A stretch of DNA of 64,000 bases, from positions 1-64,000 of the forward strand of contig CAZLDS010000007.1 of assembly GCA_964558395.1 (NCBI GenBank). Reading direction: 5' to 3'. Below are positions 8,667 through 17,540 of the stretch, one piece after another. Position numbers and translations under genes: made by a program. Source of the DNA: CSP1-5 sp964558395 (GTDB taxonomy: Bacteria; Methylomirabilota; Methylomirabilia; Methylomirabilales; CSP1-5). A model generated the notes under the pieces. It made no database searches. It had not been told where the DNA came from and was given only the letters and a program-made list of their open reading frames with translations. The first letter of the stretch is position 1, and each line of letters begins with the position of its first letter.

Positions 8667-11381
8667 ATGGTGAAGAAGAGCAGCGACCGACTGGGCACGC
8701 GGGCTTCGTTGGACACCGCCAGCGGGAGCGCGGTCATCTACCGGCTCGATCGCCTGGAAAAGACGGGCGTCGGCTCGATCTCGCGCCTGCCGTTCTCGAT
8801 CAAGGTGCTACTGGAAGCGGTGCTCCGTCACTGTGATGGAGATATGATCACCGAAGAGGATGTAACTGCCCTGGCTGCGTGGCAGGCGGCAAGGCCGGCT
8901 GATCGCGAGGTGCCTTTCAGACCAGCCCGCGTCATTCTCCAGGACTTCACGGGAGTGCCGTCGGTCGTGGATCTCGCCGCCATGCGCTCGGCCATGAAGC
9001 GGCTCGGCGGCGATCCTGCGCGGATTAACCCCGCGGTTCCCGTCGACCTGGTGATCGACCACTCAGTGCAGGTGGATTTTTTCGGGTCGCCGCTGGCTCT
9101 CGTGCGCAACGCCGAGATCGAATTTCAGCGGAACCATGAACGATACGAGTTCCTAAACTGGGGGCAGAAGGCCTTCGCGAACTTCCGTGTCGTGCCTCCG
9201 GCGACCGGCATCGTGCACCAAGTCAATCTGGAATTTCTGGCCAAGGTCGTGCAGGCTCGCAAAGACGGTAATGACCTCCTCCTCTTCCCCGACACGCTGG
9301 TGGGTACCGACTCTCACACGACGATGATCAATGGACTGGGAGTGCTCGGCTGGGGCGTCGGGGGGATCGAGGCCGAGGCGGTCATGCTCGGTCAACCACT
9401 TTACTTTCTCACACCCCAGGTGGTGGGGTTCAAGCTGCATGGGCGCCTGCGTGAAGGGGTCACGGCCACCGACCTTGTCCTGACCGTCACCCAGATGCTC
9501 AGGAAGAAGGGGGTCGTGGACAAGTTTGTGGAGTTTTACGGCAGTGGTCTTTCCCAGATGACCCTTCCGGACCGGGCCACCGTCGCCAACATGTCACCCG
9601 AGTATGGTGCCACCATGGGGTTCTTCCCCGTGGACGAGGAGACTCTGCGGTACTTACAGAGAACCGGCCGGACCGCAGAGGAGGTCAGCGGAGTCGAGCG
9701 GTACTGCAAAGAGCAGGGGATTTTCCGCACGGACGAAACACCGGATCCCACGTTCTCTGACACGCTGGAGCTGGACCTCGGTACCGTCGAGCCGAGTCTC
9801 GCCGGGCCTAAACGGCCTCAAGACCGCGTTTCCCTCAGGGCCATGCAAGAGACCTTTCGCAAATCACTCACGGCCCCGGTCAAGGAGCGCGGATTTGGGC
9901 TGTCCGCCGCGGAACTCTCTCGAGCGGGGGTTCTGCGTTTTGACGGCACCCAAGCCAGTATCGGACATGGGTCAGTTGTGATTGCCGCAATCACGTCCTG
10001 CACGAATACCTCGAACCCATCGGTGATGTTGGCGGCAGGGTTGCTGGCCAAGCGGGCCGTCGAGCGCGGACTCAAGATTCCTCCGTATGTGAAGACGAGC
10101 CTGGCGCCCGGATCAAAGGTGGTGAGCGAGTACCTGAAAGAAGCGGGCCTCCAGCCTTATCTGGATCAGCTGGGCTTCAACCTCGTGGGCTACGGCTGCA
10201 CCACGTGTATCGGCAACAGTGGCCCTCTGCCGGAAGCGGTGGCCACGGCGGTGAACGAAAATGAGCTGGTTGCCGCCGCCGTCCTCTCCGGGAACCGCAA
10301 CTTCGAAGGACGCATCCATCCACACGTCAAGGCAAACTACTTGGCTTCTCCGCCGCTGGTGGTAGCGTACGCAATCGCCGGGACCGTCGACATCGACCTG
10401 ACGAAGGATCCGATCGGCCATGATAACCAAGGAGCGTGTGTCTATCTCAGGGATATCTGGCCTTCCCAGGAAGAAGTCACCGCAACCATGAGCCAAGCGG
10501 TGCAACCTGCGATGTTTCAGGAAATGTATGCAAATGTCTGGGATGGCAATCCGGCGTGGAATGCGATCCCCGTGCACGGGGGCGCACTCTACGAGTGGCG
10601 CGATGACTCGACGTACATTCAGGAGCCGCCCTTCTTCGTTGATCTCACGCCCGAGCCGTCATCGATTCGTGACATCCGTGGCGCGAGAGTGCTAGCGGTC
10701 CTGGGCGATTCGGTGACGACCGATCACATCTCGCCCGCGGGTGATATTCCGGTCGACAGCCCGGCCGGTCGCTATTTCATCGAGCGCGGCATCGAAAAGA
10801 AAGACTTTAACTCGTACGGCTCCCGCCGGGGTAATGACCGGGTAATGGTGCGCGGATCCTTCGCCAACATTCGGCTCAAGAACCTGCTTGTCCCCGGAAC
10901 CGAGGGAGGTATCACTGGTCACTTCCCCGACGGAGAGCGCATGTGGATCTACGACGCTGCCATGCGGTACAAAGCAGAGGAAGTGCCGCTCGTCGTCATT
11001 GCGGGCAAAGAGTACGGCAGCGGCTCTTCGCGTGACTGGGCGGCCAAGGGAACGTTGCTTTTAGGGGTCAAGGCAGTGCTGGCGGAGAGCTACGAACGCA
11101 TCCACCGCAGCAACCTGGTCGGCATGGGGGTACTCCCGCTCCAATTCAAAGAGGGCGAAAATTCCGCTTCACTGGGCCTCACCGGGCAAGAAGTCGTTGA
11201 TATCGTCGGCCTCAGCGATAACATCCATCCCCGACAAGAGGTGCGCATCAGCGCGTTGCGGCCGGACGGAACCCGGCTGAACTTCACCGTGGTCGCCCGT
11301 CTCGACTCAGTCATCGAGGTGAAATATTACCGCAATGGGGGAATCCTCCAGACCGTCTTGCGCAGCTTCCTAAGAAATTAG
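8667..11381 (+). CDS. acnA: Aconitate hydratase
   Basis: Aconitase A/IRP-type enzyme of 904 residues, isomerising citrate to isocitrate in the TCA cycle. The [4Fe-4S] ligands are recognisable in SCTNTSNPS and GCTTCIGNSG. The C-terminal swivel domain carries GDSVTTDHISPAG and the substrate-binding GKEYGSGSSRDWAAKG. The ATG at 8667 is chosen over an in-frame ATG at 8556 because it has AAGGGAG at proper spacing, begins the usual aconitase N-terminus, and the earlier ATG would lie at the predicted transcription start. It is monocistronic on present evidence; the next gene is 309 bases away. AcnA enzymes are normally the more oxidant-stable aconitases. Confidence 0.96.
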   Translation: MVKKSSDRLGTRASLDTASGSAVIYRLDRLEKTGVGSISRLPFSIKVLLEAVLRHCDGDMITEEDVTALAAWQAARPADREVPFRPARVILQDFTGVPSVVDLAAMRSAMKRLGGDPARINPAVPVDLVIDHSVQVDFFGSPLALVRNAEIEFQRNHERYEFLNWGQKAFANFRVVPPATGIVHQVNLEFLAKVVQARKDGNDLLLFPDTLVGTDSHTTMINGLGVLGWGVGGIEAEAVMLGQPLYFLTPQVVGFKLHGRLREGVTATDLVLTVTQMLRKKGVVDKFVEFYGSGLSQMTLPDRATVANMSPEYGATMGFFPVDEETLRYLQRTGRTAEEVSGVERYCKEQGIFRTDETPDPTFSDTLELDLGTVEPSLAGPKRPQDRVSLRAMQETFRKSLTAPVKERGFGLSAAELSRAGVLRFDGTQASIGHGSVVIAAITSCTNTSNPSVMLAAGLLAKRAVERGLKIPPYVKTSLAPGSKVVSEYLKEAGLQPYLDQLGFNLVGYGCTTCIGNSGPLPEAVATAVNENELVAAAVLSGNRNFEGRIHPHVKANYLASPPLVVAYAIAGTVDIDLTKDPIGHDNQGACVYLRDIWPSQEEVTATMSQAVQPAMFQEMYANVWDGNPAWNAIPVHGGALYEWRDDSTYIQEPPFFVDLTPEPSSIRDIRGARVLAVLGDSVTTDHISPAGDIPVDSPAGRYFIERGIEKKDFNSYGSRRGNDRVMVRGSFANIRLKNLLVPGTEGGITGHFPDGERMWIYDAAMRYKAEEVPLVVIAGKEYGSGSSRDWAAKGTLLLGVKAVLAESYERIHRSNLVGMGVLPLQFKEGENSASLGLTGQEVVDIVGLSDNIHPRQEVRISALRPDGTRLNFTVVARLDSVIEVKYYRNGGILQTVLRSFLRN

Positions 11382-11690
11382 CAACGGCCTACCGTTCATG
11401 CTAGACACGTCGATCCACGCCTGAACCCGTCTGCTCTCACCCCCCGAGGGGGACGCACTGAGGAGTCCAATTCCACGACGTCCTGCCAGAAAATAGATCC
11501 CCTGCCTTGCAAGCTGGTTCCGCCGGATCCCGAGCTCGTGGACCCCCAAGGGTCATCCCTTTTCGCAAACTGGCCGGCTCGAACCAGAAGCCTGATACAT
11601 AGGTAAAAATGGGATATTTTGTAATTTTTGGTAATTTTTATTGACTTTGTTTCCAGTTTAAGATAGCCCTCTACTATTGAGGAGGGGGAA
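11382..11690. other. 309-base intergenic region before the oxyanion regulator
   Basis: No convincing gene. The first 200 bases are G+C-rich and include a short CCCCC-GA-GGGGG hairpin near 11440-11452 but no T-run, so no clear acnA terminator. The last 90 bases switch abruptly to A/T-rich sequence with a tandem decamer repeat and a TTGACT box, a promoter-like zone for the gene at 11691. Confidence 0.6.
11621..11640 (+). repeat. Tandem decamer repeat, possible operator
   Basis: GTAATTTTTG is followed directly by GTAATTTTTA: two copies sharing nine of ten bases. They end just before TTGACT at 11641-11646, the best -35-like box for the regulator gene; no good -10 hexamer follows at 17 bases. The position suits an operator or an UP-element-like A/T tract. 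Function is inferred from position only. Confidence 0.4.
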
Positions 11691-12590
11691 ATGGACCAGA
11701 TGATGAACGCCAAAGAGGTTGCCGCTTATCTGGGAATCCATGAGAAGAAGGTCTATTATCTGGCGAAGGCGGGGAGGATCCCTTGCACGAGAGTGACCGG
11801 GAAATGGATCTTCCCTCGGACCCTTATTGACCAGTGGATTGAGGAGAGTGCCCGTCGACCCCCCAGGCGGCAAAAGCAGGAGGAAAGGCCCTTTCTTTTG
11901 GTGGCCGGCAGTGATGACCCCAGTCTCAGTATCCTCCGAGAACTCCATGCCAGGCGGCTGACCCCCACCTCGCTTTTCTTCGCAACTGTGGGAAGCAGCG
12001 CCGGCCTCGCGGCGATCCGGGACGGCGTAGCAGACCTCGCTCTGGTCCATCTGTTCGACCCGATCACCGGCGAGTACAATCTCCCATTCGTTTCCGAAAC
12101 CGTGCCTTCCCGCTCGGCGGTGGTCCCCCTCTTTTACCGCGAGCTGGGCCTAGTGGTAAGGCCTGTGAATCCGCTCGGAATCCGCACAGTCGCCGATCTG
12201 GCCCGGTCAGGTCTGAGGATCATCAACCGACAGAAAGGTTCCGGGACGCGCCTCTATCTCGAACAACAGCTCGCGCGGCTTTCGATCGAACCAACACAGA
12301 TCAACGGCTATCAGGACGCCGTGGCAACGCACCTCGAGGTGGGCCTGAAGGTCCTCCGCGGAGAGGCGGATGCGGGCGTCGCGACCAGAGCAGCTGCTCG
12401 CCTCATCGGTCTCGACTTTGTCCCCCTTACTCGGGAGCGCTTTGATATCGTCATCGCACAAGAGCGCTTCTTCTCTCGGGGAGTCCAGGCTCTCATCGAG
12501 ATTGTGAGCTCGCGGGAGTTTCGAACCCGCGTGGAATCCCTGAGAGGCTATGACACGAGTGAGTCTGGGCGGATCCTCACCGCCACATGA
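11691..12590 (+). CDS. HTH regulator with periplasmic-binding-like (Mo/W-type) domain
   Basis: Protein of 299 residues. Residues 1-50 form an excisionase/MerR-like helix-turn-helix (NAKEVAAYLGIHEKKVYYLAKAGRI). Residues 65-295 form a periplasmic-binding-protein-like domain of the type fused to MoeA (GSGTRLYLEQQL, GYDTSESGR), with no signal peptide, so it acts in the cytoplasm. The family context and the downstream Mop protein and TupABC importer suggest a one-component sensor of molybdate or tungstate controlling the importer and perhaps the formate dehydrogenase genes. GGAGGGGG precedes the ATG. It is the first gene of a five-gene plus-strand run. The ligand is inferred; the domain could bind another small molecule. 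Confidence 0.8.
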   Translation: MDQMMNAKEVAAYLGIHEKKVYYLAKAGRIPCTRVTGKWIFPRTLIDQWIEESARRPPRRQKQEERPFLLVAGSDDPSLSILRELHARRLTPTSLFFATVGSSAGLAAIRDGVADLALVHLFDPITGEYNLPFVSETVPSRSAVVPLFYRELGLVVRPVNPLGIRTVADLARSGLRIINRQKGSGTRLYLEQQLARLSIEPTQINGYQDAVATHLEVGLKVLRGEADAGVATRAAARLIGLDFVPLTRERFDIVIAQERFFSRGVQALIEIVSSREFRTRVESLRGYDTSESGRILTAT

Positions 12591-12616
12591 AAACGAACCA
12601 TAGAGGGAAGAGAGCC

Positions 12617-12823
12617 ATGGAACTCAGTGCGCGGAACCACCTTCCGGGTATCGTGAAGACGGTCAAGCTGGGAAATGTGATGGCCGAGGTTGTCTTGGAC
12701 GTCGCCGGGAACGCCCTGGTGGCCGTGATCACCAGAGCGTCCGCGGAGCGCCTCCGTCTCAAAGATGGAGACCGCGTCACCGCCGTCATCAAAGCCACCG
12801 AGGTGATGATCGCCAAAGGATAG
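12617..12823 (+). CDS. mop: Mop-domain oxyanion-binding protein (molbindin)
   Basis: Single Mop/TOBE domain of 68 residues (MELSARNHLPGIVKTVKLG, then AEVVLDVAGNALVAVIT and KDGDRVTAVIKATEVMIAKG), the length and pattern of molbindins, which form cytoplasmic hexamers that store molybdate or tungstate. The ATG at 12617 is preferred to 12587 because it gives the canonical family length and follows GAGGGAAGAG. It lies between the regulator and tupA, which fits metal homeostasis coupled to import. A free Mop protein could also present oxyanion to the MoeA enzymes encoded on the opposite strand; that is inference. Confidence 0.88.
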   Translation: MELSARNHLPGIVKTVKLGNVMAEVVLDVAGNALVAVITRASAERLRLKDGDRVTAVIKATEVMIAKG

Positions 12824-12843
12824 GACGGACGAAGGAAGTGTCA

Positions 12844-13683
12844 ATGATCCGACGACAGATGTTCCGCAGCGCTTTCCTGGCGGGGTTGGCTTTTCTCTTG
12901 GTGTTTCCTTCCCGTCTCTGGTCGGCGGAACCCACTAGGAAGGACCTCATCCTCGCCACGACCACGAGCACCCGGGACTCCGGGCTCTTGGATGTCCTGA
13001 TTCCGGTCTTCGAGAAGCAGACCGGCTACGTCGTCAAGACGATCGCGGTCGGAACAGGCAAGGCCTTGGCCATGGGCAAGCGAGGAGATGCCGACATCCT
13101 GATGACACACGCCCCGGCTGCCGAGACGCCGCTTGTCGCTGAGGGATGGCTGATCGACCGGGTACAGTTCATGCACAACGACTTCGTCTTGGTCGGGCCG
13201 GAAAGTGACCCGGCGGAGGCGGCACACGCCAAGAGCGCCGCGGCTGCCCTCAGGCAGATCGCCGAGGCAAAGGCGACCTTTGTCTCCCGGGGGGACAACT
13301 CAGGCACACACAAGAAGGAGAAGGCCCTCTGTAAGGCAACGGCCATCACACCGTCGGGCGACTGGTACATCGAGTCGGGGCAGGGGATGGGGGCCACACT
13401 CCGCATCGCCAGCGAGAAGAACGGTTATACCCTCACCGACCGAGCCACTTACCTCAACCTCCAGAAGACCCTGGCGTTAAAAATCCTCTTCGAAGGGGAT
13501 CCAGCGCTCCTCAACAAGTACAGCGTGATGCGAGTCAATCCCGCCAAGCACCCGACGGTGAATGCCGAGGGGGCCAGGGCGTTTCACGCCTGGCTGCTGA
13601 GCGCCGAGGCTCGGAACCTCATCCGGGACTACGGCAAGGGGCGATTCGGTCAGCCCCTGTTTTTCCTTGATCCGGTGAAGTAA
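12844..13683 (+). CDS. tupA: Tungstate ABC transporter, substrate-binding protein
   Basis: Exported solute-binding protein of 279 residues. A signal peptide ends near LWSA (residue 28), followed by the family signature LATTTSTRDSGLLDVLIP, which carries the oxyanion-contacting Thr/Ser residues, and later SRGDNSGTHKKE. This is the TupA type (tungstate) rather than ModA, which reads differently at these points, although some relatives also take molybdate. The ATG at 12844 fits the GAAGGA site; a GTG two codons earlier is an alternative. It is followed 16 bases later by the permease gene. Confidence 0.9.
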   Translation: MIRRQMFRSAFLAGLAFLLVFPSRLWSAEPTRKDLILATTTSTRDSGLLDVLIPVFEKQTGYVVKTIAVGTGKALAMGKRGDADILMTHAPAAETPLVAEGWLIDRVQFMHNDFVLVGPESDPAEAAHAKSAAAALRQIAEAKATFVSRGDNSGTHKKEKALCKATAITPSGDWYIESGQGMGATLRIASEKNGYTLTDRATYLNLQKTLALKILFEGDPALLNKYSVMRVNPAKHPTVNAEGARAFHAWLLSAEARNLIRDYGKGRFGQPLFFLDPVK

Positions 13684-13699
13684 CCGGAGCCACACATCT

Positions 13700-14413
13700 G
13701 TGGATCTGATCTTAGATGGGATACTCAAGGCGTTTCATCTCGTCTTCAACGGGGACGCTGAGGTCTGGGCGATCACATGGCTGTCCCTCAAGGTGTCGGG
13801 TTCCGCCACGCTGATCGCGCTGGTCGCCGGCATTCCGCTGGGGATTGTCCTCGCGATGGCCCGATTCCCCGGACGGCCACTCGCCGTAGCCCTGGTCAAT
13901 ACCGGGATGGGCCTCCCTCCTGTTGTGGTAGGCCTCTTCATCAGCATCATGCTCTGGCGCAGTGGGCCGCTCGGCGTCCTCAATCTGATTTACACCCCCA
14001 CCGCAATGGTGATTGCCCAGGTGGTCATCGCGTTTCCCATCGTCGCCGGCCTCACCATGGCCGCCTTCCAAACCCTAAACCCCAGGCTCCGGTTACAACT
14101 GCTGGGGATTGGCGCCTCGCGGGTTCAACTCCTCTGGCTCCTCTGCAAGGAGGCGCGCCTCCCCCTGCTGGCGGCGGTTATGGCCGGCTTCGGGGGTGTT
14201 ATCTCCGAGGTGGGCTCGGTGATTATGGTGGGCGGCAACATCAAAGGCCAAACCCGCGTCCTCACCACGGCCACGGTCCTAGAGACACAGATGGGAAACT
14301 TCGGTACCGCTATCGCGTTGGGTGTGATCCTCCTCACCATGAGCTTTGGGGTGAACCTCCTCCTCACCCGGATCCAGCAACGGGAGCAGATCAGATGGCC
14401 GAAGCCCTCTTAG
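13700..14413 (+). CDS. tupB: Tungstate ABC transporter permease
   Basis: Inner-membrane permease of 237 residues with about six hydrophobic segments and the ABC-2/EAA-type cytoplasmic loop (RLQLLGIGASRVQLLWLLCKEARLPLL), which docks on the ATPase. It begins with GTG. Together with TupA and the downstream ATPase it forms a complete importer, TupB being the homodimeric channel. Its last 19 bases overlap the ATPase gene, so the two are translationally coupled. Confidence 0.9.
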   Translation: MDLILDGILKAFHLVFNGDAEVWAITWLSLKVSGSATLIALVAGIPLGIVLAMARFPGRPLAVALVNTGMGLPPVVVGLFISIMLWRSGPLGVLNLIYTPTAMVIAQVVIAFPIVAGLTMAAFQTLNPRLRLQLLGIGASRVQLLWLLCKEARLPLLAAVMAGFGGVISEVGSVIMVGGNIKGQTRVLTTATVLETQMGNFGTAIALGVILLTMSFGVNLLLTRIQQREQIRWPKPS

Positions 14414-15486
14414 TCCTCAAGGATATCCTCGTCCAGTACGGGCAGCTTCCCGTCCTTCAAGTCCCTTTAATGGAGGTCCACGCCGGGGAGATCCTGGCCG
14501 TCATCGGGCCCAACGGGGCCGGAAAATCGACTCTGTTGCGGGTAATGGGCCTCTTAGAGCAGCCAACGAAAGGGAAGGTCTTCTTCCAAGGCAGCCAGGT
14601 TACCCGAGAAAACGCCCTGGCCCTCAGGCGTTCTATGGCGAGCGTCTTCCAGGAGCCGCTCCTTCTCAACTCCACCGTCTACGAGAACGCCGCGCTGGGG
14701 CTGAAACTCCGGCATCTGGACCGATCGACAATCGAGCGGCGGGTCCGCCCCTGGCTGGAACGCCTCGGTATAGCCCACCTCGACCGGCGACCAGCCCGGA
14801 GCCTCTCGGGCGGCGAGGCTCAGCGCGTCAGCCTTGCCCGTGCGTTGGTCCTCGACCCGAAGCTGCTCCTCCTGGACGAGCCCTTTTCCGCCCTGGACCC
14901 CCCCACCAGAGAGGGGCTCCTGCTCGACTTGGAGACGATCCTCCGGAAGATAGGGATCACCACCGTCTTCGTCACGCATGACCGCACCGAGGCTGCCATC
15001 CTCGGAGATCGGGTCGGTGTCCTCTTGCAGGGAAGGCTCCCCCAGGTGGCCCCTTCAACCGAACTCTTCGCTCAACCGATCAGCGGGGCGATCGCTCAGT
15101 TCGTCGGAGTAGAGACCCAGCTCCCCGGGGTAGTGGAGACCAGCACAGGAGGGTTGACGCGGGTCCGGTTTGCCGGGGGGGAAGCGGATGTGGTGGGAGA
15201 GTTGCCGCCGGGGGAGCGCGTCCTCATCTGCCTGAGGCCAGAGGACATCACGCTGAGTCCTGCCGGCGTGGAGGATTTCAAGTCCAGCGCTCGGAATCGG
15301 CTCCGGGGGAGCGTGGTCAAGATTACCCCTTGGGGTTCCCACTATAGGGTTGTCGTGGACTGCAGCGGGAGCCACCTCGTGGCCTCGATCACCAAAGCCT
15401 CGTTCCTCGACTTGAAGCTCGGTGAAGGAGGTGAAGTGGTCGCCTCCTTCAAGGCCACCGCGGCCCACACGATAAGGCGAAGGTAG
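14395..15486 (+). CDS. tupC: Tungstate/molybdate ABC transporter ATP-binding protein
   Basis: ATPase of 363 residues. Walker A GPNGAGKST near residue 42, signature LSGGEAQRVSLARAL near 140, Walker B LLLLDEPFSALD near 160 and the H-loop VTHDRTEA near 195 are intact. The C-terminal 120 residues form a TOBE-like regulatory region, as in ModC/WtpC, which can bind oxyanion and inhibit transport. The ATG at 14395 begins a normal ABC N-terminus; the same frame continues upstream across tupB only as an overlapping phantom. It ends the plus-strand operon and converges on the MoeA-fusion gene 111 bases away, with no clear terminator seen between them. Confidence 0.92.
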   Translation: MAEALLVLKDILVQYGQLPVLQVPLMEVHAGEILAVIGPNGAGKSTLLRVMGLLEQPTKGKVFFQGSQVTRENALALRRSMASVFQEPLLLNSTVYENAALGLKLRHLDRSTIERRVRPWLERLGIAHLDRRPARSLSGGEAQRVSLARALVLDPKLLLLDEPFSALDPPTREGLLLDLETILRKIGITTVFVTHDRTEAAILGDRVGVLLQGRLPQVAPSTELFAQPISGAIAQFVGVETQLPGVVETSTGGLTRVRFAGGEADVVGELPPGERVLICLRPEDITLSPAGVEDFKSSARNRLRGSVVKITPWGSHYRVVVDCSGSHLVASITKASFLDLKLGEGGEVVASFKATAAHTIRRR

Positions 15487-15597
15487 TCCCGCAACCGTTG
15501 CCTTTCCGAGCGTCGGTCTGCTCTATATCGGCGCGGGCTTCTTCTGCCGGTTTCCCAAGGGAACAAATGCAAACAGGGCAATTCCGGAGCGAAGATT

Positions 15598-17538
15598 TCA
15601 CCCAGATGTGTCGCCGAGCCTCGCTACCACTCGCCCGGTCTCCGCCGTGTCGTAGCCGCCCAGGGCGTTGACCTCCTGCTTGAACTCTTTGCTGCTGATC
15701 AGATTGAGAAAGGGGCTGAGCAGAGGGGAGTGGTAATGGAGTTCTGGGATGATCAGATCATAGCGTTCCCTCAGGAGAGGGACGAATTCCAGTTCGAGGG
15801 CCCGGGCCGCCGCGAGGATGCCGAGACCGACATCGGCCGCTCCCGACTTCACCGCCGCGGCCACAGCCAGATGGGTAAATTCCTCCCGCTCGTAGCCCGC
15901 GATCTGCGTCGGATCGATGCCGCGCTCCTTCAACTGATAATCCAATAGCACGCGGGTGCCCGCGCCCTTTTGCCGGTTGACGAATGCTACATCTTTCCGG
16001 GTCAGATCCTGGAGGGTGCGAATCTGCTTCGGATTTTCCTTCGGGAGAATGAGCCCCTGGTCCCGGTGAACCAGGGTCAGCACGACGACCTTCTCCCCCG
16101 ACAACAGGCGGCCGACATAGGAGAGGTTGTACTCCCCGGTTTCCTCGTCCAAGAGGTGTGACCCGGCCATATGCGCCTCTTCTCGCTTCAGGGCCAATAG
16201 CCCAGCTAGGCTCCCCACATTGGTCGACGAGAAACGCAGGGCAGGATCGATGCGCTGGAAGAGATTGGCAAGCAGATCGAGGGTCAGATCGTGACTCCCG
16301 ATGGCGACGATGGTTTTCTCAGTTTCATCAGCTCGGCGCAGGAGTTCAACTGTGACGGTCGCCCCTGCATGGACCCCCTCGGAGAAGCGGGGAATCCGGA
16401 TGAGGCCATCGGCTCGGACCAGGGACGTGATCACCCCAGCCCCCCGGGAGAGGGGGGTGGCCACCACCTTGTTCCCCACCTTCCCCAGCTTGACCCGCAG
16501 GAATTCATCCTCTCCAAGAGGAGAGAGCACCTTTCTGGTGATGGTGGCCTGAATGATTGGTCGCTCTGGAACCGCCGTCCCTTGGAACTGGTAGAGCATC
16601 GGCTTGAGCAGAAGATCGGACGTGATGACCGTCGATACCGGGTAGCCCGGGATTCCGATCACGGGCTTTCCCCGCACGATGCCGAGAACCACCGGATGAC
16701 CCGGGCGGATGGCGATCCCGTGCACGAAGAGCTCGCCCAGGTCCTTGACGACGGCGGCGGTGAAATCCCCCGAGCCCGCCGAAGAGCCAGCATTGATGAT
16801 CACGACATCGTGGGTCGCGACCGCCTCCTCCACAACCGCCTTGATGCTGGAGAACTCGTCGGGGACGATGCCGTACCGTTGTGCCTCTCCTCCCCACTGC
16901 TCAATCATCCCAGCCAGCATCAGCGAATTGAACTCGATGATGTCGCCGGGCTTCACCGACGTCCCCGGCGGGACCAGCTCGCTGCCCGTGGGGATGACGG
17001 CCACGCGGGGCTTGCGGCGGACCGCGACAGCATTCAGACCGCTTCCGGCAATTGCCCCCAGATCCACCGGAGTGAGCGTATGTCCCCCGGGCAGGATCAA
17101 TTCGGTTGCAACCATGTCCTCCCCCATCGCCCGGACGTGCTGCCACGGAGCGACGGGGGCGTGAATTTCGAGCTCATCCTCGCTCACCGGGTAAAGATGC
17201 TCCTGCATGATGACGGCATTAAGAGGGGGAAGGACGGGATCGCCCGTATCGACCCGCAAAAACTGCTCATCGGCCCGCAACCGGACCGGATTCACCTCTG
17301 AAGCGCCCCGGGTGTCTTCCGCCCTGACCGCGATTCCATCCATGGCTGCAGCATTGTAATGGGGGCTCGAAAGTCGCGCCCAGACCGCCTTGGCGGTCAC
17401 GCGCCCCAGTGCAGTATCCACCGGTACCACTTCACCGGGCAAAGGCTGGAGGAGATCCCGGGCCTTGAGGGCACCGAAGAATTTCTGGAGCGCTTCGTCG
17501 AGTGGGATCGGTTCGAGATAGACCTTGTGTCGTGCCAT
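15598..17538 (-). CDS. MoeA fused to periplasmic-binding-like domain
   Basis: Protein of 646 residues. Residues 1-405 are a complete MoeA (molybdopterin molybdenumtransferase: TGSELVPPGTSVKPGDI, INAGSSAGSGDFTAAVV, IGIPGYPVSTV), which inserts Mo or W into adenylylated molybdopterin. Residues 415-640 are a binding-protein-like domain without a signal peptide (GAGTRVLLDYQL, GYDTAETGR), homologous to the sensor part of the regulator at 11691. The combination is a known MoeA/LysR-substrate-binding-type architecture. The start lies 2 bases after the stop of the second moeA gene, so both are cotranscribed. Having two MoeA proteins may separate Mo from W insertion, as proposed in organisms with paired moeA genes. 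Confidence 0.9.
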   Translation of the reverse strand: MARHKVYLEPIPLDEALQKFFGALKARDLLQPLPGEVVPVDTALGRVTAKAVWARLSSPHYNAAAMDGIAVRAEDTRGASEVNPVRLRADEQFLRVDTGDPVLPPLNAVIMQEHLYPVSEDELEIHAPVAPWQHVRAMGEDMVATELILPGGHTLTPVDLGAIAGSGLNAVAVRRKPRVAVIPTGSELVPPGTSVKPGDIIEFNSLMLAGMIEQWGGEAQRYGIVPDEFSSIKAVVEEAVATHDVVIINAGSSAGSGDFTAAVVKDLGELFVHGIAIRPGHPVVLGIVRGKPVIGIPGYPVSTVITSDLLLKPMLYQFQGTAVPERPIIQATITRKVLSPLGEDEFLRVKLGKVGNKVVATPLSRGAGVITSLVRADGLIRIPRFSEGVHAGATVTVELLRRADETEKTIVAIGSHDLTLDLLANLFQRIDPALRFSSTNVGSLAGLLALKREEAHMAGSHLLDEETGEYNLSYVGRLLSGEKVVVLTLVHRDQGLILPKENPKQIRTLQDLTRKDVAFVNRQKGAGTRVLLDYQLKERGIDPTQIAGYEREEFTHLAVAAAVKSGAADVGLGILAAARALELEFVPLLRERYDLIIPELHYHSPLLSPFLNLISSKEFKQEVNALGGYDTAETGRVVARLGDTSG

Positions 17539-17540
17539 CG

